Shown here: piece after piece, positions 1 through 7,545 of the stretch
How the letters are laid out: every line of letters starts with the position of its first letter
Position numbering within the stretch: the first letter of the stretch is position 1
Assembly (NCBI GenBank): GCA_005773095.1
Contig: SXHT01000307.1
Span: forward strand, 1-19,791
Reading direction: 5' to 3'
DNA length: 19,791 bases
Source of the DNA: Planctomycetaceae bacterium
GTDB lineage: Bacteria > Planctomycetota > Planctomycetia > Pirellulales > PALSA-1355
Position numbers and translations under genes: made by a program
The notes under the pieces: model-generated
What the model saw: only the letters and a program-made list of their open reading frames with translations
Database searches by the model: none
Told to the model about the DNA's origin: nothing

Positions 1-270
1 CGGATTGGCAAGCCGGATGCCCGTCGCGATCGGGAGCGCGCGACCGTGAATGGTGTGGAACCCGAACGTGTTCATGTAATACGGGAACCGGCTGGAACAG
101 CCGATGCCCGAGATGAATACCATCCTCTCCGGCGGCACGCCCAGGCCGGGCAGGATCTTCTTCATCTGGGCCAGAATAGAATAATCGCCGCAACCAGGAC
201 ACCAGCGCACGTCCTGGTCGCTGGCAAAGCTCTGAGCAGTTAAAACGGGCAATGCGGAATCAGTAGTCAT
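1..270 (-). CDS. korB: 2-oxoglutarate:ferredoxin oxidoreductase beta subunit, N-terminal part (cut by window start)
   Basis: The ATG at 270 opens a frame that runs off the window after 90 codons, so only the N-terminal part is visible. The translation carries the motif WCPGCGDY near residue 23, followed by a GIGCSSRFPYY segment and a HGRALPIATG segment. These are hallmarks of the thiamine-pyrophosphate-binding beta subunit of 2-oxoacid:ferredoxin oxidoreductases of the KorB/OorB type. In the family this subunit binds TPP and one 4Fe-4S cluster and works with an alpha-gamma subunit, which here is the gene directly upstream (korA). The usual family length is about 300-350 residues, so roughly a quarter is present. 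Only a weak purine-rich stretch precedes the ATG. The gap to korA (271-404) is mostly an 11-bp tandem array. The substrate is inferred to be 2-oxoglutarate from the KorA partner. Family identity is secure. Confidence 0.93.
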   Translation of the reverse strand, partial: MTTDSALPVLTAQSFASDQDVRWCPGCGDYSILAQMKKILPGLGVPPERMVFISGIGCSSRFPYYMNTFGFHTIHGRALPIATGIRLANP

Positions 271-315
271 AGTCGTCTCGGTTTTAAGCAGGGGCGCTTG
301 CGGCCCGTGATTTGC

Positions 316-414
316 TTTAGCTGAACTTTAGCTGAACTTTAGCTGAACTTTAGCTGAACTTTAGCTGGACTTTAGTTGGACTTTAGTTGGACTTTAGTTG
401 GACTTTAGCTGGCC
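316..414. repeat. 11-bp tandem repeat array, nine units, covering the korA stop codon
   Basis: Nine units with an exact 11-bp period run from 316 to 414. On the plus strand the first four read tttagctgaac, the fifth tttagctggac, the next three tttagttggac and the last tttagctggcc. The korA stop codon (405-407) lies in the last unit, and every unit repeats the same TAA on the minus strand. The array fills most of the korA-korB spacer, so it is transcribed between the two stop/start signals. The gradient of variants (unit at korA, then GTCCAACTAAA types, then GTTCAGCTAAA types) suggests stepwise slippage growth from the korA 3' end. No function can be assigned from sequence alone. Confidence 0.95.
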
Positions 415-2282
415 AACTCTGCAATCTTCTCCATCACTTCGAACACGGTGAACGGCTTTCCTTGGACCTTGTTCAGGCCCACGGCGTCGATCAAGAATTC
501 GCCGCGAACAATCAGACGCAGCTGACCCAGGTTCAGCTCGGGAATCAGCACCTGATCATATGCCTTGAGCACGTCACCCAAATTGGCCGGGAATGGATTC
601 AGGTGGCGCAAATGCGCGTGTGCTACATCCAGTCCGCGCTCGGCCGACTCGCGTACCGCGGTTGCGCAGGCGCCGTAGGTGCCTCCCCACGAGAGCACCA
701 GCAAGCGGCCCGTCGCAGGTCCATCAACCTTCAGCGACGGAATGTCGCGCGCAATGAGAGCCACTTTGCGGGCACGCAATCGCACCATGTGCTCGTGATT
801 CGCGGGCTCGTAATTGACATTGCCCGTGACGTCTTGCTTTTCCAGTCCACCGATGCGGTGCATCAATCCGGGCGTTCCCGGCAGCGCCCAGGGGCGGGCC
901 AATCGGTGGTCGCGATCGTACGGCAAGAACGGCCGGGCGTCACCGTTTGTGCGCGCCACGGGATGTTTGATCTCAATCGGCTTCATCAGCGACACATCGG
1001 GAATCTGCCAGGGCTCGGAGCCGTTCGCCAGATAACCGTCCGAGAGGATGATGACCGGCGTCATGTACCGCACGGCGATCTCCCAAGCTTCCTGGGCGAT
1101 CACAAAGCAGTCCGCCGGGCTGCAAGCGGCGAGCACGGGAATCGGGCATTCGCCGTTGCGGCCGAACAAAGCCTGCAGCAAGTCCGCCTGCTCGGTCTTC
1201 GTGGGCAAGCCGGTGCTCGGTCCGCCGCGCTGCACGTTGATGATCAGCAGCGGCAACTCCGTCATCACGGCCAGTCCCATGCCTTCCTGCTTGAGCGCGA
1301 TGCCAGGACCGCTCGACGCGGTCACGCCCATCGCTCCGGCGAAGCTTGCGCCAATGACGGACGTGACGGCCGCAATCTCATCCTCGGCCTGAAACGACCG
1401 GACGCCGAAACTCTTGAACCGCGTCAGTTCGTGCAGAATGTCGCTTGCCGGCGTGATTGGGTACGAGCCGTAGAACAATTCGCAGCCGCTGCGATGGGCG
1501 GCTGCCATCAGGCCCCACGCCAGTGCCTGATTGCCCGTCATATTGCGATAGGTGCCGGCCGGCAATTGGGCCTTATTGACCACGAATTTACTGACAAACG
1601 CTTCGGTCGTTTCGCCATAGTTGAAGCCGGCCTTGAGCGCGCGGCGGTTCGCCTCGGCAACCGCGGGATTCTTGCCGAACTTCTCATCGATGTAACGCAG
1701 CGTCGAGTCGAGCGCTCGGTCGTACAACCAGAAGACCAACCCCATCGAGAAAAAATTGCGGCAGCGATCGCTTTCCTTCACGCCCAGCCCCAACTCCTCA
1801 ACCGCCAATCGCGTGAGCCTGGTCATCTCGATGGAGAAAAGTCGGTAATTGTCCAGGCTCCCGTCCTCCAGCGGATTCTTGGCGTAGCCTGCCTGTTTGA
1901 GATCCTTCTCATCAAAAGAATCTCGGTTGACGATTAAGATTCCCCCCTTTTCCAAATCCGATAAATTGGTGGCCAGCGCCGCCGGGTTCATGGCCACCAG
2001 TGCATCGACGCGGTCGCCCGGCGTATAGATGTCTTTGCTGGCGAAGTGAATCTGAAAGCCGCTGACGCCGGCCAGCGTGCCGCGCGGGGCGCGGATCTCA
2101 GCCGGGAAATCGGGAAACGTCGCCACGTCATTGCCCATCAGGGCCGACGTGTTGGTCATCTGCGTGCCGGCCAATTGCATGCCGTCCCCCGAGTCGCCGC
2201 AAAAGCGGACGGTTGCGTCCTCCAACTCGACGATCGATTTTACGGAGCGATTACTCGGCGTTACTTCGGTGGTGGTGCTCAT
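405..2282 (-). CDS. korA: 2-oxoglutarate:ferredoxin oxidoreductase, fused gamma-alpha subunit
   Basis: This 625-residue protein starts at the ATG at 2282. Residues about 24-200 form the gamma domain (VRFCGDSGDGMQLAG at 25-39). Residues about 250-625 form the alpha (pyrimidine-binding) domain, with SYPITPASDI at 273-282, SSGPG at 323-327, and the NVQRGGPSTGLPTKTEQADL region from about 349. This gamma-alpha fusion of roughly 600 residues is the normal architecture of KorA in bacteria. With KorB it converts 2-oxoglutarate plus CoA to succinyl-CoA and CO2 while reducing ferredoxin in the cytoplasm. A modest GAGAA sits about 9-13 bases before the start. It is followed by korB after a repeat-filled spacer and preceded by a CBS-domain gene on the same strand. 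Branched-chain 2-oxoacids are an alternative substrate, but the KorB-type partner favours 2-oxoglutarate. Confidence 0.93.
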   Translation of the reverse strand: MSTTTEVTPSNRSVKSIVELEDATVRFCGDSGDGMQLAGTQMTNTSALMGNDVATFPDFPAEIRAPRGTLAGVSGFQIHFASKDIYTPGDRVDALVAMNPAALATNLSDLEKGGILIVNRDSFDEKDLKQAGYAKNPLEDGSLDNYRLFSIEMTRLTRLAVEELGLGVKESDRCRNFFSMGLVFWLYDRALDSTLRYIDEKFGKNPAVAEANRRALKAGFNYGETTEAFVSKFVVNKAQLPAGTYRNMTGNQALAWGLMAAAHRSGCELFYGSYPITPASDILHELTRFKSFGVRSFQAEDEIAAVTSVIGASFAGAMGVTASSGPGIALKQEGMGLAVMTELPLLIINVQRGGPSTGLPTKTEQADLLQALFGRNGECPIPVLAACSPADCFVIAQEAWEIAVRYMTPVIILSDGYLANGSEPWQIPDVSLMKPIEIKHPVARTNGDARPFLPYDRDHRLARPWALPGTPGLMHRIGGLEKQDVTGNVNYEPANHEHMVRLRARKVALIARDIPSLKVDGPATGRLLVLSWGGTYGACATAVRESAERGLDVAHAHLRHLNPFPANLGDVLKAYDQVLIPELNLGQLRLIVRGEFLIDAVGLNKVQGKPFTVFEVMEKIAELAS

Positions 2283-2423
2283 TTTGTGATCAATTCTCGT
2301 CCGTGAATAAACGGCTTCGATACGTTGGTGGGAAGGTGGAAAGGTGGGAAATTGGGAAGGCTGTCGGGAGCCATCGTTACCGCTCGCCCCATCATAACCA
2401 TCATACCATCAAACCACGGCCAA
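2283..2423. other. short spacer with simple-sequence tracts
   Basis: The spacer between korA and the CBS gene holds a G-rich plus-strand tract at about 2326-2360 made of repeated GGTGGGAAGG-like units. It also holds a tract at about 2388-2417 with repeated ccatcat triplet runs. No open frame on either strand is convincing. The G-tract has enough GG/GGG runs to suggest a possible quadruplex, but this is only a compositional observation. Confidence 0.4.
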
Positions 2424-2888
2424 CTACGCTCCTTCGCGCTCGTGTGTCATCGCATGAGGTTGTGGGGGAAGTGTGTATACCGTTTTCGGAAAGTACTCAA
2501 CCAGGTAGTGAATGATCTGCGATGCGCGGATGAGACCCACAACACGACCTGCGCTGTCGATAACAGGTACTCGCCGAAAGCCGCCGAAAGACATTTTGCG
2601 AATCGCCGTTCCCACCACGTCATCGGCGCGAAGCGTGGTTGGATTGCGGCTCATGACTTCCTCGACGCGCCCCTCAAGCGAATCCCCCGCGGCCAAGAGC
2701 TTGAGCGCGTCCCGCTCGGTGAAAATGCCAAGCAGGTGTTTGTCGCGGCAGATCAGCACGCTGCCCACACACTTGTCGCGCATCATTCGCAGCGTCTGGC
2801 GAATGGTCGTGCCCGGCTCGATCACCACCGGCACGGCGGGATACACGTGCTCGATCGATTCCGTGTGCAAATTTAGCTTAAAGTCCAC
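2424..2888 (-). CDS. tandem CBS-domain protein
   Basis: This 154-residue protein consists almost entirely of two CBS motifs, a Bateman module. CBS1 spans about residues 14-72 (pattern TIRQTLRMMRDKCVGSVLI then GIFTERD). CBS2 spans about residues 77-132 (MSRNPTTLRADD, then GGFRRVPVID, then GRVVGLIRASQI). The start is GTG at 2888, because an in-frame TGA lies two codons upstream and no other start occurs until about residue 35; a weak GTGAG precedes it. CBS pairs commonly bind adenine nucleotides (AMP, ATP, SAM) and regulate a partner. Here it sits between the porB-like gene and korA on the same strand, so an energy-sensing role for the oxidoreductases is a reasonable inference, not shown. No membrane or enzymatic domain is attached. 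Confidence 0.88.
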   Translation of the reverse strand: MDFKLNLHTESIEHVYPAVPVVIEPGTTIRQTLRMMRDKCVGSVLICRDKHLLGIFTERDALKLLAAGDSLEGRVEEVMSRNPTTLRADDVVGTAIRKMSFGGFRRVPVIDSAGRVVGLIRASQIIHYLVEYFPKTVYTLPPQPHAMTHEREGA

Positions 2889-2998
2889 GATTCATCTCAC
2901 GAGTCGAATCGCCAATGATCTGTCGAAGTCAAGTACAAGTCTACCGCGAAAAGCCTTGGGGAGCAACCTTGACCCGGTCTCGTTAAGGCTCGGCGGAC

Positions 2999-3200
2999 AT
3001 GCCCATCCACGGCCAATCAGTTATCCGCTGTAGGGCCGGCTGTGCCGGCCGGATTTGCTGTAGGGCCGGCTGTACCGGCCAGATTCGCTGTGGGGCCGGC
3101 TGTGCCGGCCGGATTCGCGTGACTTTCCCATCCACGGCCGGCCAAGCCGGCCCTACCAGGTTGCCGAATGTAAAACACTGAATGGCCCTGCATGCCCATC
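2999..3200. repeat. composite REP-like repeat, copy A (four hairpin arms)
   Basis: The 476-bp space between porB and the CBS gene contains this repeat. Three 30-bp direct units (3031-3060, 3061-3090, 3091-3120) each contain a hairpin such as GGCCGGCTGTGCCGGCC (7-bp stem, 3-base loop; the second has one mismatch). A fourth, inverted arm lies at 3136-3152. Arm heads read GTAG at 3030 and 3060, GTGG at 3090, and CTAC at 3153-3156 for the inverted one. Outer near-terminal inverted repeats are GGCCAATCAGT (3011-3021) and ACTGAATGGCC (3177-3187), matching 10 of 11. ATGCCCATC occurs at both 2999-3007 and 3192-3200. The same element recurs at 7231-7528 and 17131-17289. No gene is seen in 2889-3364. 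Confidence 0.9.
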
Positions 3201-3303
3201 GCCGGGACTTGCCGATTACGACCATTGAGAGGAACTTTAACGTGGCGGGCAAATCGGGCGAATGATGGTGGTGGATGGCGAGAGGATCCGACGTGCGATT
3301 TCG

Positions 3304-3366
3304 AATTGCGGATTTGAAATCGCAGATTCCAGAAACTCGATCGGCGTCGATCCGAAATCCGCAATT
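3304..3366 (-). terminator. stem-loop at the 3' end of porB (terminator or mRNA-stabilising hairpin)
   Basis: AATTGCGGATTT (3304-3315) and AAATCCGCAATT (3355-3366) are a perfect 12-bp inverted repeat around a 39-base interior, which can itself fold (GATCG/CGATC near 3339-3352). The distal arm overlaps the porB stop codon TAA (3365-3367), so the folded RNA would begin at the stop codon. No uridine tract follows, so classical intrinsic termination is uncertain. A similar AAATCCGAA-type inverted repeat occurs at 11450-11475, so this may be a dispersed repeat that supplies the 3' end. Confidence 0.5.
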
Positions 3367-5011
3367 ACCTCAGCCCGGCCAGTTCTTGCAGCAGATGCCA
3401 GTTTTCCAGGCGGTCCTGTTTGGCGGCCAGCAGTGTTTCGGACGGGTTTCCGTCCCTGTCAAACTGTTTGGCGAAGCGGCCTTCGCTTCGGGCGAAGTCG
3501 ATGAACGTGATCTCTTCGCTGGTCTTGGGGTTCACGTACCAATCGCCTTTGAGATTGGGATTGCCTTGCAGCGACAGTCGTTTCTTGACCGTGTCGCCGG
3601 CACGCGGATCATAGACCAACAGCGGGAACGCGCGGGTGTCGACCGCCAGCCGTGCCTGTTCGCCGGCCATGTTGTCCGCCACGCCGTGCTCGGGCTGACA
3701 GGTGGTGTAGCAGACGACGATTGCCGGGCCGTCGAACTCAAGCGCCCCAAAGACCGACTTGTAGAAGTGGTTGATGTGGGCGCACGTGGTCTGTGCGACA
3801 AAAGTGCGCGGATGCATCATGGCGATTTGAGCGATCTCCTTGCGACGTTCCTGCTTGCCGGCAATCGCCTTGCCATGCACGCTCATCTTGGTGTTCTGAC
3901 CGGTGAAGCTCGAAGTCGAAGCCTGACCGCCGGTATTGGAGTAGACCTGCGTGTCCAGCACGAACACCTTGACGTTCATGCCGCTGGCAAACAAACGGGA
4001 CAGAGCCTGGAAGCCGATATCGAACATCGCTCCGTCACCGCCAAGGCACCACAGGGGCTTGTGTTGCCAGCCCAGCTGATCCCACTTCATCCGCACGCCG
4101 ATGGCGTAGGTTGGGGCGTCCTCGAAGAGCGAATTGGTCCATGGCACCAGATACGGATTGTAGGGATACGTCGAGGTGTAAACGGTATTGCAACCCGTCG
4201 CCGCGACGATGCCCCACTGCTCGCCGTATCTGGCGCCGGTCGCCGCGCACATCATCCGCAGGGCGGTTCCCTCGCCGCAGCCGGCGCAAGAACCGGCTCC
4301 CCCCGTATATATGTGCGTCTGCTCTTTGAGCATCATGTCGATCAGAAGATTGTCGCTGATGTAGCGGTCGTCGGACGGGCCGAAATTCTTGAAATAGCGG
4401 TGGCTCTTGCGAGCGGTCGTCATGATCTCGTCAGTCTTGCCGATCATCTTGAGCGCGTTGTCGTCGCACACGGTGACGCACTCGGCGCAGCCCTTGCACT
4501 TCGACGGGTCGATGACGATCTGAAACATGCCACCGTCGCCCACCTTCTTCTTGCCTCCGTCGTAGTACTTCTTGGTTCGCGACCATTGGCTGCGATACAT
4601 CGGGCGGTCCGATTCCGGCATCGCCGCAAGCCTGGCCTCCCAGGCCGACTCGGAGACGACTTTGCCCAGGATCGCCGTATCCGGGCACTCGGTCACGCAA
4701 TCCATGCAGCCGGTGCAGTTCTCGGCAATGTATTCAGGAATCTCCGGCGCGATGTAGCTAAAGTCGCGTAGCGAGGCCGTGCCCGCCGGCACCAGCGAAC
4801 GAGCCACGGCATAGTCGGCCGGCAGCCCGTCGTCCGCGTCGCCCGCCTCGTACCCACGCACGACGCACTCGTTGAATTCGCTGACATTGAGCACCGGCAA
4901 CTGGACCAGTGTGTAGGGCCGATCCACCAACGTGCCGTAGCTATTGTTATTGAACGGGTCATGCGCCGTGGCTTCGTTCATCGACGGCGGCCTGGTCACT
5001 GCGGTGATCAT
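3365..5011 (-). CDS. pyruvate:ferredoxin oxidoreductase (NifJ-type), ferredoxin plus TPP-domain half
   Basis: The start is the ATG at 5011, giving 548 residues, because a perfect GGAGG (5017-5021) ends 5 bases before it; a TTG four codons upstream would place that signal inside the gene. A two-cluster ferredoxin domain comes first: C99-x2-C102-x2-C105-x3-C109 and C172-x2-C175-x2-C178-x3-C182. The TPP domain follows, with GAGSCAGCGE at about 238-247, GGDGAMFDIG at about 324-333 and DTQVYSNTGGQAS at about 353-365. This order corresponds to domains V and VI of one-chain pyruvate:ferredoxin oxidoreductase, while the preceding gene supplies domains I-IV. Together they would oxidise pyruvate or a related 2-oxoacid to acetyl-CoA and reduce ferredoxin or flavodoxin. 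The class is secure; the exact substrate is inferred. A stem-loop coincides with the stop codon. Confidence 0.9.
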   Translation of the reverse strand: MITAVTRPPSMNEATAHDPFNNNSYGTLVDRPYTLVQLPVLNVSEFNECVVRGYEAGDADDGLPADYAVARSLVPAGTASLRDFSYIAPEIPEYIAENCTGCMDCVTECPDTAILGKVVSESAWEARLAAMPESDRPMYRSQWSRTKKYYDGGKKKVGDGGMFQIVIDPSKCKGCAECVTVCDDNALKMIGKTDEIMTTARKSHRYFKNFGPSDDRYISDNLLIDMMLKEQTHIYTGGAGSCAGCGEGTALRMMCAATGARYGEQWGIVAATGCNTVYTSTYPYNPYLVPWTNSLFEDAPTYAIGVRMKWDQLGWQHKPLWCLGGDGAMFDIGFQALSRLFASGMNVKVFVLDTQVYSNTGGQASTSSFTGQNTKMSVHGKAIAGKQERRKEIAQIAMMHPRTFVAQTTCAHINHFYKSVFGALEFDGPAIVVCYTTCQPEHGVADNMAGEQARLAVDTRAFPLLVYDPRAGDTVKKRLSLQGNPNLKGDWYVNPKTSEEITFIDFARSEGRFAKQFDRDGNPSETLLAAKQDRLENWHLLQELAGLR

Positions 5012-5016
5012 GTTTT

Positions 5017-5021
5017 CCTCC
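5017..5021 (-). promoter_or_regulatory. ribosome binding site fixing the porB-like start
   Basis: The minus strand reads GGAGG, five bases (AAAAC) before the ATG at 5011. This strong Shine-Dalgarno decides against the upstream in-frame TTG at 5023. Confidence 0.85.
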
Positions 5022-5083
5022 AACTCATGCGGATTGCCGTCGCGGAATTCGCCGGAATTCAGACGTTCTGCACTCGGGCGAAC

Positions 5084-7087
5084 TCAGCGACAACAACCGT
5101 TGGCAGCCTGAATCATTTCTCGGGGTACTTCTTTGAGGTCACGGTAGCCACGCTGCACACAGGTGAGGTTCTCTTGGACCACCTGATCGCCGCGTTTACC
5201 GAAATACTTGCGAAGCGCTTTCTCCACGCCGATGTATACCTGCTGATCCGACATCTGATTCTCTTCCGTATACGGCGTGAGGCGCAGAAACGCGCCCAAC
5301 AGCACAATCCCCTGCATGCGCATCTGCAAGTCTGGTTCGGAGGCCACTTCGCGGGCGATCTGCACCATGTCGCAATAGAACAAGCGCGCGTTTTTCTCGC
5401 GGATCTTCTGCCGCACTTCTTCCGGTATTCGCTTCCACAACTCGGCCGGCTCGGCATGCGGAGACTGCATGACAATCGCGCCGCCCGTCACCAGACCTTT
5501 GAGCGTGCCATGGTGCATAATCGCCGTGGGGTCATTGATGCACAGCAGATCCACGCGTTCCAACTCGCAATGCGTGTTGACGTGCGTATCGGCAACGGTC
5601 AGGTAATAGGTGGTGGGCAGCCCCTTCTTCTCCGAGCCATACTTAGGGTACGCCTGCACGTCTTTGCCAAACACATCGCCAGCGATTGTGGCGATCACTT
5701 TATTCGTCGTCACCGAGCCGAAACCACCGACCGAGTGGCCGCGCATTGAGAATCCGCCGCGCGGCCGCAGGTCCGGATCATCGGTGCGTTGGAGCGCCAG
5801 CGGATGGTCAATGCCCACGCAGAAGAAATCGGGGCCACGGTCGCGCATGTTATCGAAGGCCGCCACGATGTCGGCCGGACGCACGTCGCGGCTGCCCAGC
5901 CCGGCCGCCGCGGAATAGATACGCGGTACGCCGCCGATCTTCGTGTGGCCATTCTGCCCGGTGAACGCGTCGCAAAACGCTGCCTTGATTTCCCGCGTCA
6001 GATGGTTGCCGGTGGTCGACAACGGATCGTCCATCCGCTCGAAAACGGTAAAGGCAAGGCAATTCTTCAGGGCTGAGACAATCTCAAGGCCGGGAAACGG
6101 GCGGAAGACAAACACCGTCAAGCAGCCGGCCGCGATCCCCTTCTTGTCGCGCAAGTAATCGACCGTCGCCTTGGCCGTCTCCAGGTAACAGCCCATGCCG
6201 ACCAAAATGAACTCGGCGTCTTCACAGCGATAAGGCTCGACGAAGTCATACTGCCGGCCGGTCTGCCTTGCAAATTCGGCGAACGAATCGGCCAGCGCGG
6301 GGTGAACCCGGTCGTAGTACCATCGCTGGGCCAGCTTGCCCTTCATGTACGAATCCTGATTTTGCACCACGCCCGACATCATGGGATTCTCCGGATCCAT
6401 CAGGTTCATCAACTTTTCGCGCGGGTCGCCGATAAAGCCCTTCATGAACTCCAACTCGGGAAGTCGCGCCGACTCGACCGTGTGCGTCGTCAGGAACCCG
6501 TCTTGAACGCTGAAGAACGGGCAACAACTGGCCTCGGCGCTGCGACGCGCGATCAGGCAAAAGTCGCCAGCCTCCTGTGCGTTGCGGGCGAAGATCATGC
6601 CCCAGCCGCAATCGGCGACCGACATCACATCGTCGTGCCCGGCATGAACGTTGAGGGCCTGGCTCGTTAGCGCCCGGGCGCCGATATTCATCACCACCGG
6701 CAAACGCTTGCCGGCGATCGTGTAGAGCACTTCCTTCATCAGCACGAGGCCCTGACCCGATGTGAAGTTCGTTACCCGACCGCCCGCCACGGCGAATCCC
6801 TCGCAGATCGCCGCGGCGGAGTGCTCGCTTTCGGGCTCGAAGAACATCAACGGGTCGCCCCACAGATTCTTCTCGCCATTCATGACGGCGCTATTGAAAC
6901 CACTCCCCATCGTGGTTGAGCTGGTGATGGGATAAGCGCCGGCAGCTTGTGCGACTCGCGTCTCGACGTGAACGACTGCCTCGGCGCCGTCGCAGGTGGT
7001 CGCGATGCCCGGGTAGGGTGCCAGCGAATGACCGTTCGATTCGAACGGCTGAGTGCCCGAGTCATGTTCGGCAACCGCAATGCGCAT
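5084..7087 (-). CDS. pyruvate:ferredoxin oxidoreductase (NifJ-type), alpha-gamma half
   Basis: This 667-residue protein has its start ATG at 7087 preceded by AAGGAG six bases away. The pyrimidine-binding alpha domain carries AYPITSSTTMG (51-61), FTSGQG (108-113) and NIGARALTSQALNVHAGHDD (134-153), the last closely resembling the NifJ segment around its conserved Arg. Domain II follows to about residue 430. The gamma domain runs from about 440 (GGFSMRGHSVGGFGSV) to about 645. Its length matches domains I-IV of one-chain pyruvate:ferredoxin oxidoreductase almost exactly, with the 4Fe-4S and TPP domains encoded by the next gene 72 bp downstream. The pair therefore looks like a NifJ enzyme cut at the domain IV/V junction. 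It probably forms a cytoplasmic heterodimer or its multimer. Pyruvate is the likeliest substrate, but other 2-oxoacids cannot be excluded. Confidence 0.9.
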   Translation of the reverse strand: MRIAVAEHDSGTQPFESNGHSLAPYPGIATTCDGAEAVVHVETRVAQAAGAYPITSSTTMGSGFNSAVMNGEKNLWGDPLMFFEPESEHSAAAICEGFAVAGGRVTNFTSGQGLVLMKEVLYTIAGKRLPVVMNIGARALTSQALNVHAGHDDVMSVADCGWGMIFARNAQEAGDFCLIARRSAEASCCPFFSVQDGFLTTHTVESARLPELEFMKGFIGDPREKLMNLMDPENPMMSGVVQNQDSYMKGKLAQRWYYDRVHPALADSFAEFARQTGRQYDFVEPYRCEDAEFILVGMGCYLETAKATVDYLRDKKGIAAGCLTVFVFRPFPGLEIVSALKNCLAFTVFERMDDPLSTTGNHLTREIKAAFCDAFTGQNGHTKIGGVPRIYSAAAGLGSRDVRPADIVAAFDNMRDRGPDFFCVGIDHPLALQRTDDPDLRPRGGFSMRGHSVGGFGSVTTNKVIATIAGDVFGKDVQAYPKYGSEKKGLPTTYYLTVADTHVNTHCELERVDLLCINDPTAIMHHGTLKGLVTGGAIVMQSPHAEPAELWKRIPEEVRQKIREKNARLFYCDMVQIAREVASEPDLQMRMQGIVLLGAFLRLTPYTEENQMSDQQVYIGVEKALRKYFGKRGDQVVQENLTCVQRGYRDLKEVPREMIQAANGCCR

Positions 7088-7196
7088 GACGAACTCCTTG
7101 GATGAAGTCGTCCGTACGATCGGCCGGAAAAAATGAGGGCCGTCGGAGATACCCCCGTTTGTGGCGGGAAAGTAGACACCTCCGGTTCAAAACTAA

Positions 7197-7224
7197 ATTG
7201 TACCGCGGCTGCCGAGGGTTGCAA
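7197..7224 (-). promoter_or_regulatory. candidate sigma70-type promoter of the por-kor cluster
   Basis: Reading the minus strand, TTGCAA (7219-7224; 4 of 6 to the -35 consensus) is followed after 16 bases by TACAAT (7197-7202; 5 of 6 to the -10 consensus). This places transcription about 100 bases before the porA-like ATG at 7087. The -35 hexamer lies inside the palindrome GGTTGCAACC (7217-7226). It is the only good match noticed in the spacer; no experimental support is available. Confidence 0.4.
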
Positions 7225-7230
7225 CCAAAG

Positions 7231-7528
7231 GCGGGGGTGAGCACGACCAATCCGTGTTTTACGGTCGGCAACCTGGTAGGACCGGCTTTGCCGGCCGTGG
7301 ATGGGAAAGTCGCGCGAATCCGGCCGGCACAGCCGGCCCTACGGCGGACAACTGATCGGCCCTGCGGGGGTGAGGGAGGACGATTGCGTCGTCGGCAAGT
7401 CACTCAAGTCCGGCCGGCACAGCCGGCCCTACGGCGGACAACTGATCGGCCCGGCGGGGGTGAGGGAGGACGATTGCGTCGTCGGCAAGTCACTCAATTC
7501 CGGCCGGCACAGCCGGCCCTACGGCGGA
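7231..7528. repeat. composite REP-like repeat, copy B, with 90-bp tandem expansion
   Basis: A core at 7276-7342 has GTAG at its left end and CTAC at its right end. Two inverted hairpin arms (7280-7296 and 7322-7338) each have a 7-bp stem and a 3-base loop. From 7321 the right arm and its flank repeat with an exact 90-bp period (7321-7410, 7411-7500, partial 7501-7528), giving two more arms. The first two 90-bp units differ at only a few positions. GCGGGGGTGAG occurs on both sides of the first core (7231-7241 and 7364-7374). It lies between the lipoprotein gene 3' end and the por promoter and explains the gene-free stretch 7088-7545. Confidence 0.92.
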
Positions 7529-7545
7529 TGCCACCGCGAAAGCAG

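Noticed and set aside
387..1937. Long plus-strand open frame opposite korA (516 codons)
   Set aside because: It is antisense to a gene with clear family motifs. High GC and codon periodicity keep the complementary frame open, and the translation shows no recognisable domain.
2326..2360. G-quadruplex regulator in the korA upstream spacer
   Set aside because: The G-runs are mostly only two or three bases and resemble common simple-sequence drift; there is no second line of evidence.
3275..4771. Long plus-strand open frame opposite the porB-like gene
   Set aside because: It is antisense to conserved ferredoxin and TPP domains. The translation is His/Arg-rich shadow sequence without motifs.
5009..5023. 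TTG start at 5023 for the porB-like gene
   Set aside because: The GGAGG signal lies between this TTG and the ATG at 5011, so it can only serve the ATG.
7321..7528. Possible CRISPR-like array
   Set aside because: Whole 90-bp units are near-identical, including what would be spacers, and the conserved part is a REP-like hairpin. The 11-bp array at 316-414 has no spacers at all.
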